Shown one piece after another: positions 24,393 to 36,275 of a stretch of 64,000 nt of DNA (position 1 is the stretch's first letter; each line of letters starts with the position of its first letter). This stretch comes from Haliotis asinina. Lineage: Eukaryota > Mollusca > Gastropoda > Lepetellida > Haliotidae. The position numbers and the translations under genes are program-made. The stretch lies in NCBI RefSeq assembly GCF_037392515.1, contig NC_090288.1, positions 17,020,969 through 17,084,968 on the forward strand, read 5' to 3'. The notes below the pieces were generated by a model. The model was not told where the DNA came from, searched no databases, and saw only the letters and a list, made by a program, of their open reading frames with translations.

Positions 24393-25403
24393 CAAATAGA
24401 AATATGCATCCCAGCAGGAGTTTGGGATGATATTACTCGTCATCGCCACCCACATACGCCACCAATGCTGCCAGTGAAACTGACCCGGGGTATGATATGA
24501 TAGGGAGCGTCCATCGATGTCATGCCACCCCTGCCTCCCTCCCCCACCTTTTGTCCCCCTGTGCTCATCTGTCAGACCTTTCCCCACCCTCCTGCTCACT
24601 AACAGTCCCCCCTCATTAGATCCCGAGACACTAATGGACGGTGATGCTTGCAAAGGGAGATAATTACAGGTATCAGAGCCGGTAACCACCGCTAGTGAAA
24701 GATGTTATCTGACTGCCACGTGCTCGCACAAGCGTGAAGACTTGGCACGCGCCATATCTGGACATCTAATTATGACTTAGGTTGGGGGGACGCGCTCGTG
24801 AGCTAAATCACCCATGTAAACTGCCCCAGTGTCTCTCCATACCCGTGTATCGCATTTCCCTTGGGGGTGTGGAGATTCTCTGTCATCATGAAGACGCTTT
24901 AATTCCACCGTCAATGTAACAGGTCAACTGCATGGTAAAATCCCTTTATTTGTTTGTTAAATCATTTATTTTCCGGTCAGTTTGATTTATCGTCTTCTTC
25001 TTAGTCCTGTACTGTCACTAACTCAATCATTTGACATCGGGCTTTGATGATGCTTGACAGGTAGGCATTAAACGTCCATACCTGGATATGAACAGTACCT
25101 CTCCTGACCAACCCCCGACGACACGATGATAACACACTACTCCTCTATCATCAAATGTCCTTTATACTGGCATTAAAGGTCCGTTTCAAATATGAAATTA
25201 ATGCGGTCAGGAATATCGCTTGTAAAGACAAAGATGCATGACATTTGTTACCAGCACGTACCATTTTGAAACAAACCGAATGCCTTCGTCAAGACTGCGA
25301 AAAGAAAGTGCTGACGATTGAGAATCTTGTAAATGACATCAACAAGAAATGAGAACACTCTTAGAATAAACTGTTTTACAACTGCCGACGTTCCAAAACT
25401 TCC
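24393..25403. other. Non-coding sequence with a C-rich block
   Basis: 24522-24610 is strongly C-rich on +; the minus strand has four or more G runs within about 35 bases and could form a quadruplex. The 157-codon minus frame crossing here and the 63-bp duplication has no domain. Confidence 0.5.
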
Positions 25404-25517
25404 GGGGGTGGGGTAGCCTACTGGTTAAAGCATTTGTTCGTCACACCGAAGGCATGGGTTTGATTCCTCACATGGCTACAGTGTGTGAAGCCCATTTCTG
25501 GTGTCACCATGATACTG
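25404..25517 (+). mobile_element. SINE family A, 3'-truncated
   Basis: GGGGTAGCCTACTGGTTAAA (A box), TTCGTCACACCGAAGGC, GGGTTTGATTCCTCACATGG (B box) and GAAGCCCATTTCTGGTG are present. The tail after GTGTCACCATGATA is absent. Confidence 0.8.
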
Positions 25518-26095
25518 CCTTCCTTCAGTTTGTCGTCGAATATGTGCATGCGTTATGATAAGTTGAATCGTTCGGGATAATGTTTCTCTCCGTGAAAACA
25601 TTTCTCATTCAGATCATTTTTAAATTTCGATAGATTTTTATTTAATAACTAAAAAAATACGATGTAATTAACACATCCAAAATGCAACAAATGTCTGATT
25701 CGTCAACAACTGCATCGTGGTAGTAATTCTAGAATACCTCTGACAAACAAGTCGCAGCCATAACGGCTAGCTAAAGGATTTAAACCAGATATCCATCACA
25801 GTGCACGTTTTGTTTCTTAATATATCCATATTTATGCTTTGTACACCATGCTTTATTAAAGTAAAGCAGACCGGATACTTGCAGATATTGAATTAATCGT
25901 CCCATGATTCATGTCACGTGACGGAATTATCTTGCAGGACTTTTATCCCTGGCACCGAAGAGTTCCGGTGGAACGAGCCTTAGACAGGGAGGTAATAAGT
26001 CGGTGTTAAATGATCACGATAGAGTCAGCAATTATCAACTCTATAACCACATTGTGTCAACACTTGTTCAAGCTATATGATTTATCTCCCCTCGA

Positions 26096-26115
26096 CATCA
26101 CCTAGGGGGCGCTTC
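26096..26115 (+). promoter_or_regulatory. CTCF-like motif
   Basis: CATCACCTAGGGGGCGCTTC resembles the bilaterian CTCF core (C-rich half followed by AGGGGGCGC). Confidence 0.35.
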
Positions 26116-28400
26116 TCTTCGCATGGCCTCGCTCTGAATTTTATGAGCCCATGTTTTACGACAATTAAACACCCTTAGAAGATCGTGCGGTTAGATGTAA
26201 GCTTGTGAAATATGATGAGACCCCCCCAATCAGCTGTTATCTTGTCACAAGGGGGTTACTTGTCACAGCGGGAATAGCTAGACAAAGACGATGGGGGACT
26301 AGTACTCACTTCCTATTCTGACTCCGTCGTTAGGTGGCGTGTTTCTTCATATTATGCGTCAGATAATCTCGAACCCGTACTCCAGTCATTAATTCAGTAT
26401 CGCTTCCTATCAGGAGAATTCGTTAAATATATTTTCATTTTCATTAATTTTTGTTATGGACAACCTGCTGTCCAAATGCCTCGTTCGCATCGCTTGTTGG
26501 TGAAACATTATAGTTTTTATTGAATGTTATGATCAAGAGAACGATTGATGTCTAAGCAGTGATGTGTGACGGTGTCTGTTCGCGTGATACTGACCGCACT
26601 CCAGATTATGACGTTACTACTCTGAAAGGGGTAACAAGAGTAGCCTTAACTCATCCCTAACGGGAAATACAGAAACGTATCGAAATCAGAAAACAAAATA
26701 TCGACAATAAAACTGCAATAGCGGTGAACAAAAAATATTTTTCATGTTTTGTTTCCATGATGAGGCAGATTGTTTTGCACCATAAACTGGGCATACGCTT
26801 ATTTTTCTGGATACTCTGAAATTTGAGAAATGTATTGGGACAGAAGATTGATTATCAAAATCTTATTCTTTTGCTTTATCTAATATCAGATTGCAGACCG
26901 GGCCCTTCGGAGCGACGTACAGAAGAGTCAGTGAGTGTGTCAAAACAATGGTAAACTGAAGTTTTGTATGACATGTGGAAGGATGTCGTTTGAAAGAGAA
27001 TATAAACGTCATTGCGCCTCCAAAGCCAGATACCATTCCTTGTTGTATCTCTTTTTACCAAAAACAACACCACTACCAAAAACTTCTGGCAGCAATGTAT
27101 ATTTGTGGCCGGTAATTTCTGTTTTCAAGCGTCTGAAGCATACTATTTTTTAAAGAAAATCTTTCATTGCTTTTCGATGCAATCCTAGAACAATCTCCAG
27201 GACATCAAATGGTCTGCCTTTGGGGTTTATTTGATTTTTTGTTCACAGTTGTTTAGTAATTGTAACTGATTAACTGATAGCTTATAATAAGTCACACTTA
27301 TAAATTATAAATATTTTATGTGTCTGTTGTAGTAGGTTGGTTCATGGGAAATCCACCTGTTACATAACACTTGACTTCAATAGTGTCAAGTCAATTCGGT
27401 CTTTAATTCGGTCTTGTTAAAATATTGTTGCGAGTGGTTACGTGCAATTTTCAAGATTATTCAAGTAAAATACAACAATGTCGCCTTTCAGATTATCGTA
27501 TTCCAATACAACAAAAACAATAGAGTGATTTTTTTCCTACGATCAACTTCTTGTAAAATTCTTGAACTGACAATAAAGTGGAACGGTCAGAGTGGGTAAA
27601 GTCAGTTTGTGATGTTGTCATTGGTAGGATGTACATATACACATTAACCGGCTGTCCTTCATGAAAGGTTGGCAATTATTTCCAATGACGAGGTCTAACA
27701 TGATCAATATATGTAAACATCATTAATTGTTTGATAAGAGAACAGACATAGCAAATAATGTCATTTATCAGGCCAGGATGTTAACTGAAGAAAAATCTCT
27801 CCACACTATTCATATCGGTGCTATCAATTTGACTCTAAAACTCGAAAACATGCCCATTGCTCTTTTTCACTGGATCGAGAGCTTCATAAAAGTCCGTACA
27901 AAGAGAGATATGTAACCGAGTCTAGCAAAAATACCAGCAAATCCATCCATCAAAGATTAACCATAATCCTTTACAAAAGTATTCAAGGGAGGCCTTTCTC
28001 TGTATTCACAGAGAGTATTTAAACAAGCAAACGTGTGGATTCTCTGAACCTCAAAAGAGGTGCTTGAATTTTTACCATCTCAAAAACAGACCGAGTTCAG
28101 TTGTATCAAAACTTTCGATTTTTCATTGCTGTACACCAGTGTTCCATGTAACTTCAGTCCACGATCCACTGGTCTTCTGTGAAAATATACATAAGCGTGG
28201 CGAACGGCAAAAAATCTTCAGTATCATGTCTTTGTAAAAATGAAAACGAATGTTATTTGAAGTTTACGGAGGAAGCGGTCTGTGAAATATTATATTACAC
28301 TTTATGACTTCTTTGGACAAAATGGGGTGTAAGACATATAGACCAGAAGCAGGCAACCCCATGGTTACCAATACATATATATTCATTATTGATGATGATG

Positions 28401-28403
<3 letters not shown>

Positions 28404-28466
<63 letters not shown>
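28404..28466. repeat. (CA)n(TA)n compound microsatellite
   Basis: About 21 CA units followed by about 10 TA units. Confidence 0.96.
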
Positions 28467-28515
28467 AGCATCATTATTGACAAAATAATGCAATAAGCAT
28501 CATTATTGACAAAAT
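28464..28515. repeat. 29-bp tandem duplication
   Basis: ATAAGCATCATTATTGACAA begins at 28464 and 28493, immediately after the (CA)n(TA)n tract. Confidence 0.9.
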
Positions 28516-30139
28516 CTGAACAAGGTAATTTGGCCAGGAAGTTTAACTACAGGAGAGCCGATGATTTAATATCGTTCAATAACCTACAAACAATGACCTA
28601 CCGCTGATTTACCCACCTGAAGCAAGGGAGACAACTGAGGCTGCATCAACAGCTTCACAATTACATCAATGCAAAATGATTCAGAGTGTCAAAGTGAACT
28701 CCCAATATGGTTACATGAGAAAGGGGTGATTGACAAAGAGTCAACTATTAATATTATGTCGAGAAATATTCCAACAGCCTCAGTTTCTGGTATTTACATT
28801 TGAGAACTTCTCATGTACAGCCGAGCGTGCTGGTTTACCAACAGTTTAAAGAGCGTCAACAGTCTTGCTCCAACGTTGTTAGAGTCAAGGCGTCAGTAAA
28901 GCTTGCACAGCGTTTTAGGGTAGACATATGGATGGCATTTCAAATTTTGATACGTCAGTGACAAAAAAGATGCCCAATGCTATGCCTATTTTGGTTTTAC
29001 CATACGTTCCCCAATCTTTGCTCTCTTTGGGTGAACAACTGACTTGTCTTCACGTATGTTTGTGACGTGTGACCTTATTGGCGAATACCTGGTACCATCA
29101 CTATCTGACCATGATTAATAAACACACGCTAGGTGGTCGTATTCCATGTTATCAGTCTAGTTCAGACTCGATTGTTTATGTTCAGTGCCAAATAGCTGTA
29201 ACATTGCTTAATGTGGTGCCAAGCAAACTCATACTCGTCACATAGTCAGAACTGTACAGCTGACTGCAGAGATGTATGTCGGTAGGTTGTACCAAGGATA
29301 TATATCAACAAAAGAAATATTATGTTTAGTTCTGCTAGGGTTATGTCTTCAGAAAAATATCTTGGAGATCTCTGTACTCAAATGCTGAGTAGAAAGGGGT
29401 GAACACGATACCACATTAATTCTGTCTATACGAGGGAGCTAGCTGTTTTGGGACCATAATTATACAAATGGTAATTACATCGGGTTTGTTTCCAAATTTC
29501 ACAACGATTTTCCCTTTCTCCTAGAGCTTGTAAAAGTCTATGTTATAAACATATTTAATTTTATAATTTGTGAATCATAGTTTATAATCATAATACCATG
29601 TTATGATATGTGAACCACATTTTACGATCATCGTCAGCGTAAAAATAATATTTAAAATTAGTGCAGTTTCCAAATTAATTGTGACATTTATTTTGGCAGA
29701 AAACCGTTCAATTAGACCAACAATATCTACCCCAAATTACTAGCCCTTGACCTAGCCTGAGGTTAACGATCACCTCCCACCCACAACAAGGCGCCGTTAC
29801 TGATCCCATACTTACAACACGTCGTAAAACACAGCGTACCACCATTTATGAAAAGGCGCAGTCTCAGTGACACCCTAGCCGCAGCTCCCCCAAACCGTGA
29901 CCTGCCAAACAATATCCAGACCTATATCCTTACACCTTATTAAGCATACGGGTTGTATATAACCTCGGGACGAATTGACCACAGGCTCTGCAATAATTTG
30001 TACGTGTGTACTGAGGTTGTATTGTGGTCAGCAATAGATCAAGGTTGTTCAGGCAGCCAGCAATCATATGTACGTATAACCCAGCTATTACAGACTTCGT
30101 TAGGGGAGCACCTGCTCAAGGTGTTTCCGGAGGCCCAGC

Positions 30140-30158
30140 TTGACCTTGACCTTGACCT
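30140..30158. promoter_or_regulatory. Three tandem nuclear-receptor half sites
   Basis: TTGACCTTGACCTTGACC gives three head-to-tail TTGACC (GGTCAA) units with no spacing. Confidence 0.4.
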
Positions 30159-30439
30159 CTGGTTAAAAATTGTAGCTTCACGGTTTGTCCATTTTAGGTT
30201 AATCTTGCCTCTTATTTATGTTTTCCAGCGTGATTGCTGCATGCGTTCGACCATATAGTTCCCACGTTGGTTTTCGAAGTGAAGTGGTCATAGCTTGTTT
30301 CAGTTTTATTGCAGCTTCAGATACAGGCACCAACTCTTTGAAGAGATCGCAGCGGAGAATTTTTTATAACATCTGAGGTTACAAAAGTTGATACTCTATA
30401 CACCTAGAGCCTATGGCATGTTGTATACATCTTATAGAG

Positions 30440-30912
30440 CCTTATACCACTCGAGGCCACTTTGTGTCATGTCGAAATCTGTTTGTACAACAATACTATA
30501 CTGTCACAGTGTCATGTCGAAATGTTAACGTTCTATAATGACACTACCGTGTGCCACCGTTTCAGGTAGAAATCTCTTTCTAAAACGACAGTACAATAAT
30601 GCCACCATGTCATATGGCAATCTGTTCTACAACGACAATACCACACCGCATCCGTATCGTGTCAACATCTGTTTCTACAATGACAAAATCATGCTGCCAC
30701 CGTTTCATGTAGAAATCTGTTTCTACAACGACAATCCAAAACTACCACCTTGTCATGTCTAAATCTCTTTTTATAACGCCAGTAACATGCTGCTACCGTG
30801 TCATATCGAAATGTGTTTCTACAACGACTGCTCCATACAGCCACATTGTCATATCGAAATGTGTTTCTACAACGACAATACCGTGCTTCCACGTTGTCAC
30901 GTTGACAATACC
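30440..30912. repeat. 48-bp minisatellite, about 10 degenerate copies
   Basis: The unit is GTGTCATGTCGAAATCTG, TTTCTACAACGACAATACC and a variable CATGCTGCCACC. CATGT/CATAT anchors fall at 30706, 30754, 30802 and 30850, exactly 48 apart; leftward copies are more decayed. Because 48 is a multiple of three, frames run across it on both strands, but they are repeat-derived. Confidence 0.9.
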
Positions 30913-31928
30913 AAGAGTACATGAACACTACCAGTAGCACAGGGACTTTAACGCAAATGTCACAGCGTATCCGCGGCATGTGGTTTCGGTGAAATTCATG
31001 CTGCTGACTAACTTGTAAAACAGTCAGAGAGAATCTAGGATTCGAACTAGGATTCGAACCCACAAAAGTACGCAACGCATAATCACTGACTCTCAGACTT
31101 ATCTTCTACCTTTACTATGACGCCAAATGGAAATGTACATTTTTCCCCATTGCTTTTGTCTCAGCTTTATCTCTGTCAAACCACAAATAGTTTCCGGCAA
31201 CGTCATCTAAGCCCCATAATGCATCTCGATCACATGATGACAATTTAGACGACGTCCATAGCACATTGGGAACAACTCGGTGAGGAACAAAGCAGTACAT
31301 GCCCAGGGCGGCAGCAAAATGCAAGACTAAATTATACACCGATGCTCCCTTGGTTTAAAAACGGGGTTTAGAGCCATAGTACACCAGACTCAAATTTTGA
31401 GAGCAAATTATCGATGGGAGGGGGGAGGGGGTTGTTATTCTACCTGGAGGATGTAGCGTTTGTGAAAAGGAGGGAGTACAATATTCATTCGCAAGGTCCA
31501 GACGCGCCACCAACCAAATAACCGTTATTATCAATACGAGCGCGTTTGATTTATAGGGAAAATACCCGAGTTTTTGGCTCGTGCGAGTCACGTGACACAA
31601 TTCCCAGATATGAAGTAAGCATGCGCGAACACTGTTCCACCGGAAATCTGCGCACAACGAACAAGTAACTCTGTCTTATAGCAACAAATTAAAACCGGAG
31701 AAAATTGTCACCCAAATAAATATCGAAAAAATTAATCAGCCTGTAGGCAGTGAACGATCGTTATATCTGAGCACTGATTTGAGACAAAGAGATTTATCTG
31801 GCGATGTGCCCCGGATATGGATACTAATAGATTCAGTTCAAAGACGGAGTTGCAAAGTACTCGGATTGAAATACTTTATCTCGGCGTTTAGTATCCCGAG
31901 TGAAGCAACTTAGCGTAAAATGGCTTTT

Positions 31929-31964
31929 CTAATAAGATAATGGCCCTTAAAGCGTGAGGTCTAC
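31929..31964. promoter_or_regulatory. Duplicated non-coding element, copy 1
   Basis: CTAATAAGATAATGG (31929-31943) is repeated exactly at 39923-39937, and similarity continues (CTTAAAGCGTGAGGTCTAC versus CTAAATGGAGGTTTAC). It contains a GATA site (AGATAA) and homeodomain-type TAAT cores. Confidence 0.4.
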
Positions 31965-32094
31965 TGGCTCGCTCCTTATGGCTGGGGACACGTGTTCACA
32001 TGCTAATTACTTAAATGGTTACTGCATTGTGTGGCGCGACTTGCAAAGGTCACATGCGAAGCTGACGACGGGTTGAGAAAACAATCGCCGTAAC

Positions 32095-32260
32095 GGACGT
32101 TTTCCCGCCAATTGGACTGGCGCTACACAAATCACGTAAACTAACAAACAGATTCGTGTGAGCATTAGGCTTGACTCTCTATCTTTTCGTTTCCTAATCA
32201 GCTCAAATCAAATGTCCATTATTGCAACCTGGATTAGTTGCCGCGAGGGGGCGCTGCGAG
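32095..32260. promoter_or_regulatory. E2F + CCAAT cluster and CTCF-like site
   Basis: TTTTCCCGCCAATTGG (near 32099-32114) joins an E2F-type TTTCCCGCC to a CCAAT box, a pairing typical of promoters. CCGCGAGGGGGCGCTG (32241-32256) closely fits the CTCF core. No spliced gene was identified next to it. Confidence 0.35.
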
Positions 32261-32499
32261 TCTATTGTTCATTTGCCCTACCCAAGAAAGAATGGTATTT
32301 TCATATCTTCGCTCATGTAGAATCAGATGTTTCGGGTTTTGCTGTTGAAGCGGTCAGGTATCGTATTTCAGATGTTCAATTATTCATTTAAACATATCCC
32401 AGTTACGCAAATAAAACGTTTAGGATACTTACATTTGTGCAAATATTTCATTTAAAATGGGGGAGAAATGCTATGTGATAGTTGCGTTTGTTTACGTGT

Positions 32500-32650
32500 G
32501 CTAGTATTACAATTGGTACTACTACTGCCGCTTCTAATGTCCTTACCCTGCCTCCTGAAACTGCTACCAACGTTCTTGCTGCCACTAATGTTCCTACTAA
32601 TGTTCTTGCTGTTGCCACTAATATTCCTACTACGTTCCTACTGTTACCCC
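32500..32650. repeat. Degenerate short tandem repeat
   Basis: ACTAATGTTCCTACTAATGT and CTTGCTGTTGCCACTAATAT recur imperfectly, which explains the Leu/Pro-rich forward frame here. Confidence 0.6.
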
Positions 32651-33087
32651 TCTGATAAGTGTAATTTGGCATGGCTCCCGCGGCCGAAAGTGCCATTTAG
32701 AAAGTGGTCCAATGTAACATATGTCATATTTGGGATTACTACCATTACGACCGAGACAAACTACTACTGATCAAAGCGGTGTAAACCAACGCGTTCCTTG
32801 TGTTACTGTGATGTTGTGGCTCATAAAGAAGACTCCATATATGACACATATATGATAGAAATATTGTTTATCATACAAAATTTAACCATTTACCTAGCGT
32901 GACACAGAATCACCAATGTCCAGTCGATAGTAATCTGGTCATGGAACCAAGCACAAGAGACACGGGGCCAAAGTGAAATGTTACCCAATCACAGAACACT
33001 CACGAGATGTGTTTCAAGTCACAATATAGAATTGTCCAAGCCTTTCAGTGGCGTGTGTGACGACCCCTTGAAACGATACATGCCAAA

Positions 33088-33300
33088 GTACCTCTCCTCG
33101 TGGATGACGCTAGTCGCCGGATGACGTCAGCAGGAATTTTGTGTCACAGATCCAAGAGAACTTGTTCGAGCTGCTGTCAGTTTGATTGTGGAGGTTACCA
33201 TTGTCTCAACTGTCTATCAAGATGTTTTCAGAGATGCTCTATCGGATTCATATCTGGAGGTTGTGCTGGCCAGGGCAATACCTTGATGTTTCACGCCTCT
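33088..33300 (-). pseudogene. Tc1/mariner-type transposase, decayed C-terminal part
   Basis: On the minus strand, from about 33287, the frame reads IKVLPWPAQPPDMNPIEHL, then a stop, KHLDRQLRQW, and after further stops QQLEQVLLDL, stop, HKIPADVIRRL. This is the signature tail of Tc1-like DDE transposases; the E of NPIEHL is normally the third catalytic acid. Four in-frame stops (TGA, TAA, TGA, TGA) break it, and two of them sit where the family usually has tryptophan, consistent with TGG to TGA decay. The first two catalytic Asp regions are not recognisable; VFTD near 33390 may be a trace of the second. It is non-functional, and terminal inverted repeats were not found by eye. Confidence 0.8.
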
Positions 33301-33483
33301 ACCAAAAGGGTGCACCACTTGGACACAGCTTGCTGACGGTCGCTCACCCACATGTCTGTAAACACGAACTCACCTACCATTTCGGAACATGCTGAATCGA
33401 CTCACTTCTGAAAACAGAACTCTCTCCCAGTCACATCCCTGCCACTGTTTCCATGTAAGGTACGGTGAGTTCTGATGCCAGAC

Positions 33484-33506
33484 TACTACTACTATTACTA
33501 CTACTA

Positions 33507-33565
<59 letters not shown>
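33484..33565. repeat. (CTA)n trinucleotide repeat
   Basis: About 27 CTA/ACT units with two early variants. Confidence 0.96.
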
Positions 33566-34695
33566 GGGTATGACCATTGGTAACACCGCTGTACAGGCCG
33601 TTGCCCAACTTACAGAGTACAGTGATCTCATTTTGTTGTATCTCCCGCGGGTGGCATTTTGCGGTGACACACCGTGTTACTACAAAAAGACACGTCATAC
33701 CTCACTCACTCATCCACACGCACCCACTCACTAACTCACTTATTCACCCATCCATTCACTCTCGAAAAAATGTCATGACCTCCAATGCATGTATATATTG
33801 CCATTCAGTAAGAAGAAGCCTGTCTCTTGCAGTGCAGTGAAGCATGGAAATGCAGCGACAATGCAGAATGATACTTGATGATCCTCTTGCACAAGTCTCA
33901 CAACTACATTTCGTCGGAGTCGACTTAACGACGCGAAACACTTGAGCCAACAAGTTCGTGTTGCCGACATTTTTTAAGCGTTTCGGTCAGTACTTTAAGC
34001 AGAACCACGACTCTGTGGGAAGCTAAAAGATTCTACCAAACTGCCTTTAATAGCTCCAGAGAAGTATTCCAATATTTTATAAAACAAGGGCAAACTGAAA
34101 ACTGATCCGAAAACTCAGTGGGGCAAATGCTTGATTCCTATTGCAGTAAATTTGTTCCGGATGTGCGATTTCTTGGCTCGGATGCGCGCACATCTGATAG
34201 GCGTTCTCCGGTCCGAAGGGATCGGGTGAAAGTAGTGTCGATTTCAAATTACTCCGGAGATCAAAAACAACAATTTGCTGATGCTAAATTTGACGAGATG
34301 GTCAGAAAGAGGATTAAAATTGACAGCACTTTTAGATTTATCGCGTCACGACGAGACCTTGCGCACTAGTCTCGATATGCTTGGGTGCGAAGGTGCCGGC
34401 CTTGAAGGACTGACTACATGCACCTCTTTCAGAAATATTGTCTGTCGTTACCGACACGCTGCATTTACTAAAGGTCGAGGCCAGCACTTCATGACTTCAT
34501 TCAGCTATCGTGGAAACATCGATCCGACTGTTATACTCCAACCTATTCTGGATAGATTCTGGCATATATTGTCAATCCCTTTGTGAATGAAAACACGAAA
34601 ATATGCGTTCTAGTACCATTTGTCCCCCGTTAGAATAAAATCGACAAAGTTCTGCCCTTTACCATGGGTGATATGCATACATTCACGACTTTCTT

Positions 34696-34948
34696 AGTGA
34701 GTGTGTACTTCAGTTTTACGATGCACCCAGCTATATTCCAGCTATATGAATTTGGTCTGTAAATAATGGAGTCTGGGCCAGAGAATCCAGTGATCAACAA
34801 CATGGGCATCGATCTACGCAATTGGGATACGATGACATGCGTCAGCGAGCCTGACTACCTTAGTTGCCTTTTACGACAAGCAAAATTGAACCCGGTTGTT
34901 TAGAGTGACCAGCGAACGCTTAAACCGCTAGATAGGCTACTCCCCATG
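34696..34948 (-). mobile_element. Chimeric SINE: family A tRNA head on family B body
   Basis: From 34696 to about 34883 this is antisense family B (GGTCTGTAAATAATGGAGTC, AATCCAGTGATCAACAACAT, CCTTTTACGACAAGC). It then passes directly into the antisense family A head (TTGAACCCGG, CAGCGAACGCTTAAACCGCT, GATAGGCTACTCCCC) up to 34948. The B head that precedes the duplicated motif in the 13.6-kb copy is absent. The sense order is A box, B box, family B body, shared tail. Confidence 0.78.
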
Positions 34949-35749
34949 CTCTGCGCAACACGTCCGCCAATAGTTTATTAAATAAGAGCTGTGATAAGCA
35001 TGATTGCTACGATATCATGGCAAGGAAAAAAGTTTGAAAATCGATTAAGTGGTCAAGGGTCAGAACAGGATTGGTGTTCTATCCAAATTAGTCTGCATGA
35101 CCTAGATTGATGACGTCATCAACAATGTCTAACCATGCCCATACGCAAGCTACTTTAGACGCCATTATATTCTTGATCATTAACTGTCGGCTACATTCAG
35201 TTGCCATCTCGGTGCCAAAACAGGTGCGTGATTCAGGTACCCCACCCCCCTCCGTCCCTCAGCCCCACCCCCGGGCAGTGGGTGTCTTAAAAATCGGTAA
35301 TTACGTTACCAACAGCGATGCTCAAGAAATAGCCGGAAAAGAACATTCGCAGGAAGTAGTGCTGGGAGCGCGATGGTGTTTAGGTGAACGGTCCGTCAAT
35401 AATGGTAGACGGCAGGGGTCTCGTGCCTCCAATTTGAGCAATAAATTCTTATTCATATTTTCAATACATTTCTAAGCCTTTTCGGTGGAGATGTTTCCTA
35501 TTCTCAACACTTTAGAAATTTTCGCCTTTAACGTTTTCATAAGTGAAGGGTTGGTCTTTAATTTGAGAGCCCCGTTTCTTACAGCCAATGTTAGACGAAT
35601 TGCAAAGCCTTAATTTTTCCTTCTGCCTAAGGCCGTACCCGAAGTCTCACACAATGCTCACAAGAGACCTTTCTTTCTATAGGACTAGAAATAAACTGAA
35701 ACCGTCACTAGATTACACGGAACAAGTTATCCCTGCCATATCTAAATTG

Positions 35750-35850
35750 GCCCGATTAACGTAGCCCGGCGTTATTAAGTGGAACCGTACGAGTGGAGCC
35801 CGGGGCTAACTGATTATCCCCAATCCCCTAATCTGGGGCCCTGTCGCTAC
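35750..35850. promoter_or_regulatory. Homeodomain-site cluster
   Basis: TTATTAAGTGG (35773-35783) fits the NK2-class site. GATTA at 35812 and TAATC at 35829-35833 form an inverted pair of Otx/Pitx-type sites, the second inside the palindrome-like CCCCTAATCTGGGG (35825-35838). The cluster could be an enhancer; this is inferred from motifs only. Confidence 0.3.
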
Positions 35851-36224
35851 CCAAAAACTGACTTCTGTCTTCCCGGCTCAGCGAAATGTTTCCATGACGA
35901 GGCACGCCCATCTCTGCCCGTCATGGCACATCATGATAGGCGTTTCGGTGGACCGTGAAATGTATTTGCATTGGTGTAATGTATTTGGTGATAACAATCA
36001 AAGGTGATGGATGCATGATTGATTTAAACCGTCTCCAAAGCTTAACAGCATCACGCGATTTCAGTTAAGAATTTAAAAATCTCCCTATCAACATTTAGGG
36101 ATTTAAATATTTCATCTTATGTTTAGACATTGCTCTGAAGCTAGATATAATTTGCATACTCCAAATACTTCTAAATAGCTTTAATTTGTATAACAAAATT
36201 TGATTTAACCATTTTTATGCGTCA

Positions 36225-36275
36225 GTCAGACATGTTGATGGATACTGTGGGCGCTATATAAATCCATTATTATTA
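36225..36275 (+). mobile_element. LINE/SINE-type 3' tail (CGCTATATAAAT-ATT repeat)
   Basis: GGGCGCTATATAAATCCATT followed by ATTATTATG matches the widespread animal retroposon ending of GCGCTATATAAAT plus ATT repeats. Only the tail is recognisable. Confidence 0.45.

Larger units (their letters stand above)
25518..33087. other. SINE A/B-poor block, no gene recognised
   Basis: Over 7.5 kb without a family A or B copy. It contains two CTCF-like sites, the 48-bp minisatellite, one microsatellite and the first copy of the duplicated non-coding element. Frames of 60-130 codons are present but none is convincing. Confidence 0.5.

Noticed and set aside
24216..24689. 157-residue minus-strand frame with an internal 21-residue repeat
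   Set aside because: The repeat is the 63-bp DNA duplication, and the rest covers a C-rich non-coding stretch with no domain.
26935..27153. Small zinc-finger-like frame (CMTCGRMSF...)
   Set aside because: There is one CxxC followed by Arg/Lys/His but no proper C2H2 or C4 spacing and no second finger.
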